Origin: Gemmata palustris
Lineage (GTDB): Bacteria > Planctomycetota > Planctomycetia > Gemmatales > Gemmataceae
DNA: 64,000 nucleotides
Reading direction: 5' to 3'
Assembly (NCBI RefSeq): GCF_017939745.1
Contig: NZ_JAGKQQ010000001.1
Span: forward strand, 2,790,001 to 2,854,000
Part shown: in pieces, positions 40,722 to 49,649 of the stretch
How positions within the stretch are numbered: the first letter of the stretch is position 1
How the letters are laid out: every line of letters starts with the position of its first letter
Notes under the pieces: generated by a model
Told to the model about the DNA's origin: nothing
Databases searched by the model: none
What the model saw: only the letters and a program-made list of their open reading frames with translations
Program-made: the position numbers and the translations under genes

Positions 40722-42587
40722 TCATGAGTTTTGCCACGGGCGCGACACGGCACCGATGACAGGCAGGCACTTGGTTCCACACGTTTCGCATTGAGCAACG
40801 AACGGGGCGAGTAAACGACTCGTGTGGGCCGCTTCACTATCAAGAAACGCCGCGGGGTACCCCGCGAGAACCTCGGCCCGGAACCGGAGCCACGCCTCCA
40901 GTTCTTCCGCAAACGTTTCCGAAAGGCGCCCGCTCACGCGGAGCGCGTGCGCCCCGAAGACGAGCACGCGCCCGTTCGATTCGAGGCGCACGTTCCCCTC
41001 GGGATCGGTCGCTAACACGCCCCCCACGGCCACGCCCCCGAGCGCGACCAATACGGGACCGAGTTCGGCTTCCGCGTCCGGGTCCGTTTCGCACACGAGC
41101 ATGAGACCGGGTTCGTGAGCGAGTAACTTGCCGGTAGTCGTTGGCGACGCGGTAACGGCGTCGAACACCGTCCGGGCCTTGCCGACACGTTCCCACGGGC
41201 GCTTCGCGCGGTTCACCCACATGCCGTACATCATTGCGACGTAGTTCGGCGAAATCTGAACGGTGGTCGCTACGTGCGGGGCGACGTCACACAGGTCGAG
41301 AACGTCGCGCGCGGTGAGCCCGGCGCGGAACGCCGCCAGGAGGACCAGCACGCGGAGCCGCGCGCGTTCGGCCGGGTCGCGCGGAACGCGGAGGTACGCG
41401 GCCAGCACGAACTCCGCGAAGTCGGCGGACTGGTCGCCACGAAATACGGGCGCAATGAGTTCCGCAACGCCCGCAGCGCGGTCGCGGCCGAAGCGCCCGC
41501 TGTCGTCCATTTGCAGCGCGAGGGCCACTGCGAGAAGCTGGCGCTCGGCGGGGTTCGCACGGGCGCGAGCGACCACGGCATTCAGCACACTCGCGCGCTC
41601 GAAGGGATCACCGAGCCCGACGCTCGTGAGGCACAGCCGCGTCAGGAGCCGCGCAGAATCGCGGTCCGCCAGCGCCCGCGCGAGTTTCCGCCACCCGGCG
41701 TCGATGGCCCGATCGTCGGGTGTAGTTTTCGTGCCGAGTATCGCGCGCGTGAGTGCATACGCGACCCCCGATAGAACAAGCGCCAACCAAAAGGGGACCA
41801 AGAGCGTAAAAACAATCATCGCGCTCGCAGCAGCGAGCGTTGCCCGCGCCCGCGCCGGGGACACCCTCAGCCCCCGCGCAACGAACCCGTCGCCCGCGAG
41901 TCGGCCATCGGCGAGCGCGAGGGCGGGTGGTAGCAGCGACGCCCGCGGGACCACTTCTGTGAAGCACGACGGGCACAACCCGACGCCCCGTTCACGTGCG
42001 GCAGCGCGGAGCGGCGCGGTTTCGTCCTCGGTAGCCGTTTCCGCTGCCAAAAACCGCACCGCGCGCTCGCCATCGATTGCGATTGCGCGGTCGATGAGTG
42101 CCGGGTCGCCCGTGGCCGCGTGCGCGCGCCGGATCGCTCCGACCGCGCGGGCGCGCGAGCGGGTCTTCTTCCTGACGAGCATCAAGCCGTGTTCGTGCCA
42201 CAAGTGTTTCGCCATCTCCGGGCGCGGCAAACGCGCATCACACCGGGGGCAGCTCATTTTCACCTTCCGCTCGCGCCGCGCGATGACCGCGTCGAGCGCG
42301 TCCGAGCGCTCCGTGAGGCGCTGAAGGTGTCGGAGTCGGGCCAGACCGCGCGACGCCGAGATGCGCCCCGTGAGCGCCCGAACAACTCCGCGAACCCCAC
42401 GCGGCGTGTCGGGGACCGCATCGAGAGCGCGCCCGGCCGCCGCGAACCGCACCGCCAATGGAACGCGGGGATTGGCCAGGAGCGGCAAAAGCTGGCTCAC
42501 GACTTGTTCACGGTCCGCGGGCGCGGCCGCGCGCAAGCGCACGACGAGTCGCACCAGCACCGCACGCGGATCATCGGTTGGGTTCAT
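40722..42587 (-). CDS. zinc-finger-like membrane protein of unknown function
   Basis: 621 residues. Near residue 110 there is a C2H2-like element (CPRCDARLPRPEMAKHLWHEH), then a CPSC pair at about 220, two adjacent membrane helices (about 255-295, AMIVFTLLVPFWLALVLSGVAYALT) and a CETCGTKC cluster close to the C-terminus. The rest is Ala/Arg-rich and mostly helical. No known family fits. Its start overlaps nothing and follows the DUF1579-like gene by 8 nt, so the two are probably cotranscribed. The ATG at 42587 gives MNPTDDPRAVLV; the longer frame reads into the upstream gene. Confidence 0.7.
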   Translation of the reverse strand: MNPTDDPRAVLVRLVVRLRAAAPADREQVVSQLLPLLANPRVPLAVRFAAAGRALDAVPDTPRGVRGVVRALTGRISASRGLARLRHLQRLTERSDALDAVIARRERKVKMSCPRCDARLPRPEMAKHLWHEHGLMLVRKKTRSRARAVGAIRRAHAATGDPALIDRAIAIDGERAVRFLAAETATEDETAPLRAAARERGVGLCPSCFTEVVPRASLLPPALALADGRLAGDGFVARGLRVSPARARATLAAASAMIVFTLLVPFWLALVLSGVAYALTRAILGTKTTPDDRAIDAGWRKLARALADRDSARLLTRLCLTSVGLGDPFERASVLNAVVARARANPAERQLLAVALALQMDDSGRFGRDRAAGVAELIAPVFRGDQSADFAEFVLAAYLRVPRDPAERARLRVLVLLAAFRAGLTARDVLDLCDVAPHVATTVQISPNYVAMMYGMWVNRAKRPWERVGKARTVFDAVTASPTTTGKLLAHEPGLMLVCETDPDAEAELGPVLVALGGVAVGGVLATDPEGNVRLESNGRVLVFGAHALRVSGRLSETFAEELEAWLRFRAEVLAGYPAAFLDSEAAHTSRLLAPFVAQCETCGTKCLPVIGAVSRPWQNS

Positions 42588-42595
42588 CGCTCGCG

Positions 42596-42940
42596 TCAAC
42601 CGATCTCGTGAATCGGCTCGTCGCCACGGGGCTTCGCCATCATGGGGCGGAGCAGAAACGGCCCGGTGTGCAGCCGCTCGATCGACCACGTGCCCTGAAT
42701 GCTCCCCTCGCCGTCCGATTGGCCCACGTACAGCACGTTGTGCCTACCGAAATAGTGCTTCATCATCACCACCTGGCCGGTCGCTTCATCGTAGGTGCCG
42801 CTGAACGTGAAAACGCCCACCATGTCGCGCCCCTCACCGGTCACTTCGCCGCCCGCGAACCGGAGCGTGAACGGTGTCATCTGCTGTCGACCCACGTGTT
42901 CTTGCACCCAGAACCCGTCCCACCGACCCGACGGATACAT
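42596..42940 (-). CDS. small soluble protein, DUF1579/lipocalin-like
   Basis: 114 residues beginning MYPSGRWDGFWVQEHVGRQQMTPFTLRF. The pattern FTFSGTYDEATGQVVMMKHYFGRHNVLYVG, then GTWSIERLHTGPFLLRP, looks like an antiparallel barrel that packs ligands, as in DUF1579 or lipocalin-like small proteins. This is only a structural guess. The ATG at 42940 has AAGGGGA upstream; the frame is open 12 codons further without support. It is the first gene of a two-gene unit with the zinc-finger-like gene. Confidence 0.65.
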   Translation of the reverse strand: MYPSGRWDGFWVQEHVGRQQMTPFTLRFAGGEVTGEGRDMVGVFTFSGTYDEATGQVVMMKHYFGRHNVLYVGQSDGEGSIQGTWSIERLHTGPFLLRPMMAKPRGDEPIHEIG

Positions 42941-43061
42941 CGCTGTCCCCTTTACCTGCTCCCGCGCGATCATCAACGCGACACGCGATCGCAGCGCCGA
43001 TTGTAGCTGAAGCCGGTGCGGGCCGCCTACCCGGTTCGCCGAAGCGCTCTAAGGTTCCTGA

Positions 43062-44063
43062 ATGAACCAGTCCGATGCGCGACCGTATGTGTGGATGCTG
43101 TGTGGTTCGTTCTCGTTCGCGGTGATGGCGGTCCTGGCCGAATACCTCACCCACCGGCCCAATACCTTCTGCGACTGGCAGACCGTGGCCGTGTTCCGCG
43201 CCGCGCTGGTCACGGTGTTCGCCGCGGTCCTCGCGTGGCACGCGGGGGTGCGCCTCGTGTGGTTCCACCCGTGGCGGTTGTGGGTGCGGAGCGTCTCGGG
43301 CAGTTGCAGCATGGTCGGCACGTTTTACGCCTTCGGTAATCTGCACGCCGATAACGTCGTCACGCTGAGCAACACGTTCCCGCTCTGGGTCGCCCTCCTC
43401 TCCTGGCCGCTATACGGTCAAGCGCCGGGGTGGAAGACGATGATCGCGATCCTGGCCGGAATCGCGGGCGTAGCGCTGGTGCAGCAGCCGCACATCGAGG
43501 CCGGGAACCTCGGCGTGTTCGCGGCGCTCGCGGCGGCACTCTTCACCGCGATCGCGATGCTCGGGCTGCACCGGCTCCACGACATCGACCCGCGCGCCGT
43601 GGTGGTCCACTTCTCCGCGGTCGCCACGGTCTTTTGCTTCGCGGCGTTCCTCATCACCCCGCGCGCGCAACCGCTCGATCGCGTACTCGAATTCGGCGTG
43701 CTGTTCCGGCTGATCGGTATCGGCGTCTCGGCGACCATCGGGCAAGTGTTCCTCACACTAGCGTTCGGGCGCGGCGCGCCGGCCAAAGTGTCCGTGGTCG
43801 GGTTGATGCAGATCGTGTTCGTGATGGTCATGTGCGTGTGGGTGTTCGATCGCTCTGTCAACGCGACCGCGCTATTCGGGACCGCGCTCGTGATCGCACC
43901 GACCGCGTGGCTACTCACGCGACCCAAATCAACGAGCGCGGTGAAGTTGGACGCGACGAGCGTGGACACCCCCGCCCTTCCCCACTCCGCTCCCCCCCGC
44001 GCCCCGGAAACCAAAAGTGGCAACGCGACACCTCCGCTCTCCACGCCCCAACTGCGCCCGTGA
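43062..44063 (+). CDS. DMT-superfamily (EamA) transporter
   Basis: 333 residues with ten predicted membrane helices arranged as two EamA repeats. The first begins YVWMLCGSFSFAVMAVLAEYLTHRP and the second, around residue 150, AALAAALFTAIAMLGLHRLHDIDP. The last 45 residues are a soluble tail rich in Thr, Pro and Ala. Members export or import small metabolites (amino acids, nucleotides, sugars); the substrate cannot be told. It is divergent from the DUF1579-like gene. Confidence 0.9.
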   Translation: MNQSDARPYVWMLCGSFSFAVMAVLAEYLTHRPNTFCDWQTVAVFRAALVTVFAAVLAWHAGVRLVWFHPWRLWVRSVSGSCSMVGTFYAFGNLHADNVVTLSNTFPLWVALLSWPLYGQAPGWKTMIAILAGIAGVALVQQPHIEAGNLGVFAALAAALFTAIAMLGLHRLHDIDPRAVVVHFSAVATVFCFAAFLITPRAQPLDRVLEFGVLFRLIGIGVSATIGQVFLTLAFGRGAPAKVSVVGLMQIVFVMVMCVWVFDRSVNATALFGTALVIAPTAWLLTRPKSTSAVKLDATSVDTPALPHSAPPRAPETKSGNATPPLSTPQLRP

Positions 44064-44521
44064 AGCGCCGCAATACATCCGTTTTGTTCGCCCCGAACAC
44101 TGCCTCAGTTCCGTATCAACGCAGAGCTCGACTAACATTCGCTAACGTTTTCGGGGTCCAGGGGCGTGAGGCGCGAACACAGAGCACGAAACACTATGAC
44201 TTCCAGTCTTTCAGCGTTTCCACGTGATCTGGCAGCACCACCAATTTGCTAACAACTGCTAACATTCTGCGACTTTCCACCAGCCTTTTGTTCCTATGGC
44301 GCAGTCCCACGAAACAGCCTACTCGCGCGCTCTTCAAGATTACCACATTTCAAATACGCATACAATTACACTTCTGAATTTTTGACCAGTATCAATTCGG
44401 AAATCGCATTCGATCTGACATAACATCGAACCCGCCCCTTGCGGCCCCCCGAAATCGGTGGTAGCGTGCGGTGTAGCCTCGCGAACAACCTCTCCGCCGC
44501 CGGGCGCTGGGGGAACCGCAC
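44064..44521. other. intergenic region with GCTAACATT element
   Basis: 458 bp between the DMT and NUDIX genes. It contains the second GCTAACATT-bounded element (44132-44276). After it the sequence is AT-richer (44340-44410) and may hold the NUDIX promoter. No gene is supported. Confidence 0.6.
44132..44276. repeat. element bounded by GCTAACATT motifs, copy 2
   Basis: CTAACATTCGCTAACGTTTT at the left, TTCCAGT in the middle and TTGCTAACAACTGCTAACATT at the right, in the same order as at 3894-4027 and over a similar length (145 against 134 bp). The interior has little similarity. Confidence 0.55.
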
Positions 44522-44989
44522 ATGCCACGCGCACCGATCCCGACCTGGTGTTTCGCCCTCGTAGTTGTGCGCAGGGGGGACCACTTTTTAATCGTCCAGG
44601 AGAGCAAGTACGGGCAACCCTGGTATTTGCCGGCCGGGCGCGTGGAACAGGGCGAATCGTTCGCGGACGCGGCCGTGCGCGAGACGCTCGAAGAGGCCGG
44701 TATCCCCGTCCGCGTAACGGGCCTCATTCGTGTGGAACACTCGCCCAGCCCCGCGGGGGCGCGGATGCGCGTGATCTACCTCGCCGAGCCCACCGACGAC
44801 ACCCCGCCCAAGACCGAACCCGACGACGAATCGCTCGGCGCCGCGTGGGTCACGCGCGACGAACTCGCGAAATACGCCCTCCGCGGTACCGAGGTCACCG
44901 AGCTGTTCGATTTCGTCGCGAACGGCGGGGCCGTCTACTCGCCCGACATCATTCAAGCCGAAGGCGTACCGTACCGGATCGGGCACTAA
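44522..44989 (+). CDS. NUDIX hydrolase
   Basis: 155 residues. The NUDIX box is exact: G-RVEQG-E-SFADAAV-RETLEEAGI fits Gx5Ex7REUxEExGU. It hydrolyses a nucleoside diphosphate linked to another moiety; the substrate is not apparent. RAPIPTWCFALVVVRRGDHFLIVQE leads into the box as usual. It is the upstream neighbour of a sugar ABC importer by 113 bp, with no sign of a shared role. Confidence 0.93.
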   Translation: MPRAPIPTWCFALVVVRRGDHFLIVQESKYGQPWYLPAGRVEQGESFADAAVRETLEEAGIPVRVTGLIRVEHSPSPAGARMRVIYLAEPTDDTPPKTEPDDESLGAAWVTRDELAKYALRGTEVTELFDFVANGGAVYSPDIIQAEGVPYRIGH

Positions 44990-45102
44990 CGGCCCTTTCG
45001 TGCCCCTTCTCTGGTTCTTCGCGCTTGCCACTTCGTGCGCGCCCGGTAGTTTGTAAACACCCTTTACGAAATCCGTCACTCTCCATCGAAACGGGTGCAA
45101 CT

Positions 45103-46191
45103 GTGTCTGTACTCCTTCGCATTTCGGTCGTTGTGGGCCTCGCGGCCGTGCTCGCGTGCGTTCCCGCGTGCGGCAAGAAAGACGGCGCCGGCAAGATCAA
45201 GATCGGTGTCGTCACCAACTGCACCGCCGACTTCTGGAGCATTTGCGAGGCCGGTGCGAACAAGGCCGCCACCGACAACGGCGTGGAACTGCAGTTCCGC
45301 CAACCGGAGAAGGCGTTCGACGCGGCCGTCCAAATGCCCATCGTCGAGGCCTGGGCGAAGCAGGGGCTCAACGGGATCGCGGTCAGCGTCATCGATCCCG
45401 ACGGGCAGACCGAAGACCTCACGCGGATCGCCAAGAAGGTTCCGCTCCTCACGATGGACAACGACGCCGACAAGACCGGGCGCCTGTGCTACATCGGCAT
45501 CGACAACTACGAGGGCGGCAAGGCGGTCGGGCGCTTGGTGAAGAAGGCGCTGCCCGACGGCGGTACCGTCGGGGTCTTCATCGGCAGCACCAAATCGGCC
45601 AACGGCAAGGCCCGCACACAGGGCGTGCTCGACGAACTCGCGGGCCAAAAGGACGCGCCGGGCGTGAAGGGAACACACCCGCAGAAGGCCGATCTCGAAG
45701 TGCGCACCTACGGGAAGTACCATCTCGTGGACGGCGCCGCGAAGGAGGACAACGGCCCCGATAACGCGCAGAAGACCGTCGGGGCGGTTCTGGCCCGCGT
45801 GAAGGGCCTTCCCAACCTGTGCATGGTCGGCCTCTACGCCTACAACCCGCCGGCGATCCTCAACGACGCCAAGGCCAAGTCGATGGCGAAGGACGTCAAG
45901 ATCATCGGCTTCGACGAGGACTGGGAAACGCTCAAGGGGATCGCCGCGGGCGAGATCGAGGCAACGGTGGTGCAAGACCCGTTCGCCTACGGCTACAAGT
46001 CCGTGGAAGCACTCGCGGCGAACGCGAAGGGCGACACCTCGAAGCTCGTGAAGGAGCCGATCCCCTACCGCATCGTGACGAAGAACGGCGGGGCAGACGA
46101 AACGGTCAACGGGCTGGTCGTGAAATTCCCGAAGGTCGCGGAATTTGAAGCGAAATTGCGTTCCGACATCGCTTCCGTGCCGAAGAAATAA
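45103..46191 (+). CDS. sugar ABC transporter substrate-binding lipoprotein
   Basis: 362 residues. The signal peptide ends in a lipobox (VLACVPAC, Cys24), so it is a lipoprotein. The mature part is a two-lobe periplasmic-binding protein of the ribose/LacI type: KIKIGVVTNCTADFWSICEAGANKAATDNGVELQF, then TMDNDADKTGRLCYIGIDNYEGG and IIGFDEDWETLKGIAAGEIEATVVQDPFAYGYKSV. The start is GTG at 45103, the only in-frame start that keeps the signal at the front; its ribosome site is weak. The ATPase and permease genes follow. Confidence 0.93.
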   Translation: MSVLLRISVVVGLAAVLACVPACGKKDGAGKIKIGVVTNCTADFWSICEAGANKAATDNGVELQFRQPEKAFDAAVQMPIVEAWAKQGLNGIAVSVIDPDGQTEDLTRIAKKVPLLTMDNDADKTGRLCYIGIDNYEGGKAVGRLVKKALPDGGTVGVFIGSTKSANGKARTQGVLDELAGQKDAPGVKGTHPQKADLEVRTYGKYHLVDGAAKEDNGPDNAQKTVGAVLARVKGLPNLCMVGLYAYNPPAILNDAKAKSMAKDVKIIGFDEDWETLKGIAAGEIEATVVQDPFAYGYKSVEALAANAKGDTSKLVKEPIPYRIVTKNGGADETVNGLVVKFPKVAEFEAKLRSDIASVPKK

Positions 46192-46325
46192 CGACAGCGC
46201 AGCGGGCGCCCGGTAGGGAACCCGCTCGGGATACCACTTAACGAATCGTGCCCGCACGAGTGCGCCCAGTGGCGCTCGTGTGGGCGCGGTCCGCCCGTCC
46301 GGTCTCGCACCTCCCGCACACTCTT

Positions 46326-47840
46326 ATGCCCACACCCCGGATCACAGTCACGAACGCCCGCAAGCAGTTCCCCGGCGTCCTGGCACTCGACGGCGTTTCA
46401 CTCACTCTCGCTCCCGGCGAAGTGCTCGCGGTCGTTGGCGAGAACGGGGCCGGGAAGTCCACGCTCATGAAGATCGTCGCGGGTGTTTACATTCCGGACG
46501 ACGGTGAGGTGCGACTGGACGGGGAGCCGATCCGCTTTCGCGGCCCGGCCGAAGCCATTGCCGCGGGCGTCACGCTCATCCACCAGGAACTCAACCTCGC
46601 CGAAAACCTCACCGTCACGGACAACCTGTTCCTCGGGCGCGAGCTCACGCGCGCCGGGGCGCTCCGCGTTCTCGACCGGCGCGCGATGAACGAGCGCGCC
46701 GCAGCGCTCCTGGCCCGTGTGGGCCTGCCCGAATCACGAGCACACGTGCGCGTGGAGAGTCTCCCACCGGGCGAGAAGCAGCTCGTTGAGATCGCCCGCG
46801 CGCTGGGCACCGACGTCCGCGTCCTCATCATGGACGAACCGACGTCGAGCCTCACGCAGAAGGAAACCGAGCAACTGTATTTGGTCATCGACGCGCTCAA
46901 AGCGGCGGGCGTATCGGTGCTGTACATCTCACACCGGCTCGCGGAAGTGAAGCGCGTTGCCGACCGCGTGACCGTGCTGCGCGACGGGCGCAATGCCGGT
47001 GAACTGGCGAAAGCCGAGATCACGCACGACAACATGGTGCGCTTCATGGTCGGGCGCGACCTGAAGCAGTTTTACCCGAAGGTTCACCGCACCGGGACCG
47101 GGGGCGCGGCGGTGCTCAGTGCGCGCGGGGTGCGGTTCGCGGGTGGATCGGACACGCCGGCCAATTTTGAAGTGCGCGCGGGCGAAATCCTGGGGATGGC
47201 GGGGCTGGTCGGCGCCGGGCGCACCGAACTCTCGGAGGCCGTTTTCGGCGTGCGGGCGCTCGTCGCGGGCGAACTCTTCTTCGGCGACAAACCGCTCTCG
47301 GTCCGCTCGCCCCGGGACGCGATTGCCGCGGGCATCCTGCTCGTGCCCGAGGACCGCAGGCTGCACGGACTGGTTCTGGCCGAGGGCGTGGGCTTCAACC
47401 TCAGCCTCCCGAACCTCGACAAACTCGGTTCCCTCCTCGGCGTGAACCGGCGCGAAGAGGGCCAACTGCACCGCACCTGGATCGACCGGCTCCGCGTGAA
47501 GACGCCGAGCGCGGCGCAACCGGTCGGGCTGCTCTCGGGCGGCAACCAGCAGAAGGTCGTGTACGGCAAGTGGCTCGCGCGCGGGCCGAAGGTGCTCATC
47601 CTCGACGAGCCGACCCGGGGCGTGGACGTCGGCGCGAAAGCCGAGATCTACGCCCTGGTCGACGAGCTCGCCGGGAAGGGCGTCGCGGTGTGGATGATTA
47701 CGAGCGACATGGAAGAACTGCTCGGCATGTCCGACCGCGTGGTGGTGATGCACGAGGGCCGCGTGGCCGGTGAACTGGCGGGCACAAAGTTAACGGAGGA
47801 AGCGGTGATGCGACTCGCGACCGGGGGAACAGCGACATGA
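46326..47840 (+). CDS. sugar ABC transporter ATP-binding protein, two ABC domains
   Basis: 504 residues of the RbsA/MglA/XylG type. The first ABC domain has GENGAGKSTLMKIVAG (Walker A) and a PPGEKQLVEIARAL signature with VLIMDEPTSSLT. The second, from about residue 255, has LLSGGNQQKVVYGKWLA and VLILDEPTRGVDVGAKAEIY but a degenerate Walker A (GLVGAGRTEL), as usual in this group. It energises import of a pentose or hexose with the binding protein and permease on each side. The permease gene overlaps it by 4 nt. Confidence 0.95.
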   Translation: MPTPRITVTNARKQFPGVLALDGVSLTLAPGEVLAVVGENGAGKSTLMKIVAGVYIPDDGEVRLDGEPIRFRGPAEAIAAGVTLIHQELNLAENLTVTDNLFLGRELTRAGALRVLDRRAMNERAAALLARVGLPESRAHVRVESLPPGEKQLVEIARALGTDVRVLIMDEPTSSLTQKETEQLYLVIDALKAAGVSVLYISHRLAEVKRVADRVTVLRDGRNAGELAKAEITHDNMVRFMVGRDLKQFYPKVHRTGTGGAAVLSARGVRFAGGSDTPANFEVRAGEILGMAGLVGAGRTELSEAVFGVRALVAGELFFGDKPLSVRSPRDAIAAGILLVPEDRRLHGLVLAEGVGFNLSLPNLDKLGSLLGVNRREEGQLHRTWIDRLRVKTPSAAQPVGLLSGGNQQKVVYGKWLARGPKVLILDEPTRGVDVGAKAEIYALVDELAGKGVAVWMITSDMEELLGMSDRVVVMHEGRVAGELAGTKLTEEAVMRLATGGTAT

Positions 47841-48814
47841 CGCGCATTCTGGGCGTGCTGGGACTGGTGTTGGTACTGTACGGCGCACTGTTCGCTTCAC
47901 ACGACAAGGCCGGCGAGGTCGGCAACCTGATCGACGTGGCGAACTACCAGGGTCAGTACGGCCTCATCACCCTCGGCGCGGCACTCGTCATCATCACCGG
48001 CGGCATCGACCTGTCCGTCGGTTCCGTCGTCGCGTGCGGCGCGGTCCTGTTCGGGCTGCTAACGACCCGCGGTACGCACCCGTACCTCGCGGTACCGATC
48101 GTCGTCGCGTTCGGCGCGAGCGTCGGCCTCGTGAACGGGTTGCTCATTACCCGGCTCCGGCTCCAGCCGTTCCTCGTCACGCTGTGCGGGATGTTCATCT
48201 TCCGCGGGGTGGCCCGCTTGCTCGGCGACACGGTGAGCATGTCCCGCGTCGCCCAAGCGCAACCCGAGTTCGACCCGGCGCTCCGCACCCTCCGGTACGT
48301 GCTCATCGGAAAAGCCCCGACCGACGGCGAGCTCCTGTTCCCGGCGCAGTTCGCCCTCCTTTTGGTCCTCGCGGCGGTGATCGGGTTCTTCCTCCACCGG
48401 ACCGCATACGGGCGCTACTGGTACGCGATCGGGCACAGCGAACTGGCCGCGAAGTACGCGGGGGTGAACGTGAACCGGCACCGGCTGGTGGTGTACGTCG
48501 CGTGCTCGGCGCTCGCGGCGCTCGCGGGAACACTTCTGTTTCTCAATTCCCCGTCGGTGCAGTCCGACAACGCCGGCCTCGGCTGGGAACTCTACGCGAT
48601 CCTCGGGGCCGTGCTCGGCGGGTGCAGCCTGCGCGGGGGCGAGGGCACCGCGGTCGGCATGGTGCTCGGCGCGATGGTGCTGCCGATCATCGAGAGCATC
48701 GTCAACTTCCGGGGCGACAAGAGCGACGTGATCCCCGCGGTCGTCGGCGTGACGCTGCTGGTCGGCACCATCGTGGACGAACTGATCCGCCGGCGCTCGC
48801 GGGTCCACAGGTAG
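47837..48814 (+). CDS. sugar ABC transporter permease, RbsC type
   Basis: 325 residues with eight or more membrane helices. The family features include the EAA-loop-like region AYGRYWYAIGHSELAAKYAGVNVNRHRLVVYVACSALAALAG and GGTDLSVGS-like GGIDLSVGSVVACGAVLFG at the second helix. It translocates the sugar. It overlaps the ATPase gene by ATGA, so translation is coupled. No sugar kinase or isomerase lies next to it, so the substrate is unknown. Confidence 0.94.
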   Translation: MTRILGVLGLVLVLYGALFASHDKAGEVGNLIDVANYQGQYGLITLGAALVIITGGIDLSVGSVVACGAVLFGLLTTRGTHPYLAVPIVVAFGASVGLVNGLLITRLRLQPFLVTLCGMFIFRGVARLLGDTVSMSRVAQAQPEFDPALRTLRYVLIGKAPTDGELLFPAQFALLLVLAAVIGFFLHRTAYGRYWYAIGHSELAAKYAGVNVNRHRLVVYVACSALAALAGTLLFLNSPSVQSDNAGLGWELYAILGAVLGGCSLRGGEGTAVGMVLGAMVLPIIESIVNFRGDKSDVIPAVVGVTLLVGTIVDELIRRRSRVHR

Positions 48815-48821
48815 CGGCGCC

Positions 48822-48917
48822 GTGCCCGAGAACCCGTTCGACAAGAGGTGGAAGCGGCGCGCGGAGCAAGACTCCGCGCGCCAGCGCCGATCGAAGCTGG
48901 GCGCGGTCCGCGAGTGA
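48822..48917 (+). CDS. possible 31-residue basic peptide
   Basis: A short frame with a GTG start, VPENPFDKRWKRRAEQDSAR and 11 more residues, begins 7 nt past the permease stop and ends in a TGA inside the palindrome at 48917. It is Arg/Lys-rich, and its position at the end of an operon would allow translational coupling. Support is thin: there is no ribosome site and no family. Confidence 0.25.
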   Translation: MPENPFDKRWKRRAEQDSARQRRSKLGAVRE

Positions 48918-48936
48918 GTGACAACTGGTTGTCACT
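48917..48936. promoter_or_regulatory. operator-like palindrome
   Basis: AGTGACAAC and GTTGTCACT are perfect complementary 9-bp arms around TG. The 20-bp site lies 102 bp past the permease stop and 235 bp before the HTH gene. Its size and symmetry suit a dimeric repressor, but the protein that binds is unknown. Confidence 0.45.
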
Positions 48937-49171
48937 TAAACCGGTAAACGCTCGCGCCGAGTCTCAATCCGCTCGATTTCTTGCGAGTCCGCGCGTCGAA
49001 CGCTTGCTTTCCCCGCGCGCCGTGTCTACCATCATGCCCATATCACCACGACGGTTCGGCGTGGGAGGTCACACGTTGCGGGCACCCAAAGGGCGGGCAC
49101 CCGCGGGTCCACGGCCGGGCGCTCCCGGCGCACGCACGGACGGCGGCCCCGCACCAGGACGGAGGCGACTC

Positions 49172-49564
49172 ATGGGGAAAAAGAAGGTGGGCGCCTCCGC
49201 GGTCTCACTCACCTCGCTCCGGGCGGCGCGCCTGTACCGCCTCCTCACCCTGCTCCGCAACGGTCCCCAAACCCGCGCCGCGCTCCTCCGGCGCCTCAAG
49301 CTGGACGTCCGCGGGTTCTACCGCGACCTCGAGTCCCTTCGCGCGCTGGGCATCGAGGTGAACGTCGGGGACGACACCAAGTACACGCTCGAGGGCGAAG
49401 TGGACGCCGCGCTCGCGAAGCTGCCGTTCCCCGACCCGGGACTGAACGTGCGCGACGCGCTCCAGCTCTCCGTCGGCAGCTCTTCCGCGCACCGCAAGCT
49501 GAAGCAGCGGGTCAATTCGTTCCTCAACGGTCCGCGTGGGGGCGGCCCCAACAAGCCGCGCTGA
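49172..49564 (+). CDS. winged-helix DNA-binding protein, WYL-regulator N-terminus only
   Basis: 130 residues. RAARLYRLLTLLRNGPQTRAALLRRLKLDVRGFYRDLESLRALGIEV is a clear helix-turn-helix of the HTH_11 type that starts WYL-domain regulators. The WYL domain itself is missing: the protein stops after DALQLSVGSSSAHRKLKQRVNSF. GGAGG lies 6 nt before the ATG at 49172; the frame is open to 48848 but lacks support. It may be a short repressor, and the palindrome at 48917 is a candidate target. Confidence 0.78.
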   Translation: MGKKKVGASAVSLTSLRAARLYRLLTLLRNGPQTRAALLRRLKLDVRGFYRDLESLRALGIEVNVGDDTKYTLEGEVDAALAKLPFPDPGLNVRDALQLSVGSSSAHRKLKQRVNSFLNGPRGGGPNKPR

Positions 49565-49575
49565 AAAAGAAGTGA

Positions 49576-49631
49576 GGGCAGAACGCAGAAGGCCGGAGGC
49601 ATTAGATCCTCCGGCCTTCTGCGTTCTGCCC
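49576..49631. terminator. bidirectional terminator hairpin
   Basis: Perfect 24-nt arms at 49576-49599 (GGGCAGAACGCAGAAGGCCG and GAGG) and 49608-49631 surround the loop CATTAGAT; the flanks GTGAG/CTCAC add further pairing. It stands between the convergent genes ending at 49564 and 49650. No T-run is present. Confidence 0.75.
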
Positions 49632-49649
49632 CTCACTCACCATCCCTCA

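Larger units (their letters stand above)
48815..49171. other. intergenic region with palindrome
   Basis: 357 bp between the importer and the HTH gene. Apart from the tiny frame at 48822, it contains the palindrome at 48917-48936 and then GC-rich sequence without recognised signals up to the GGAGG site at 49161. Confidence 0.55.
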
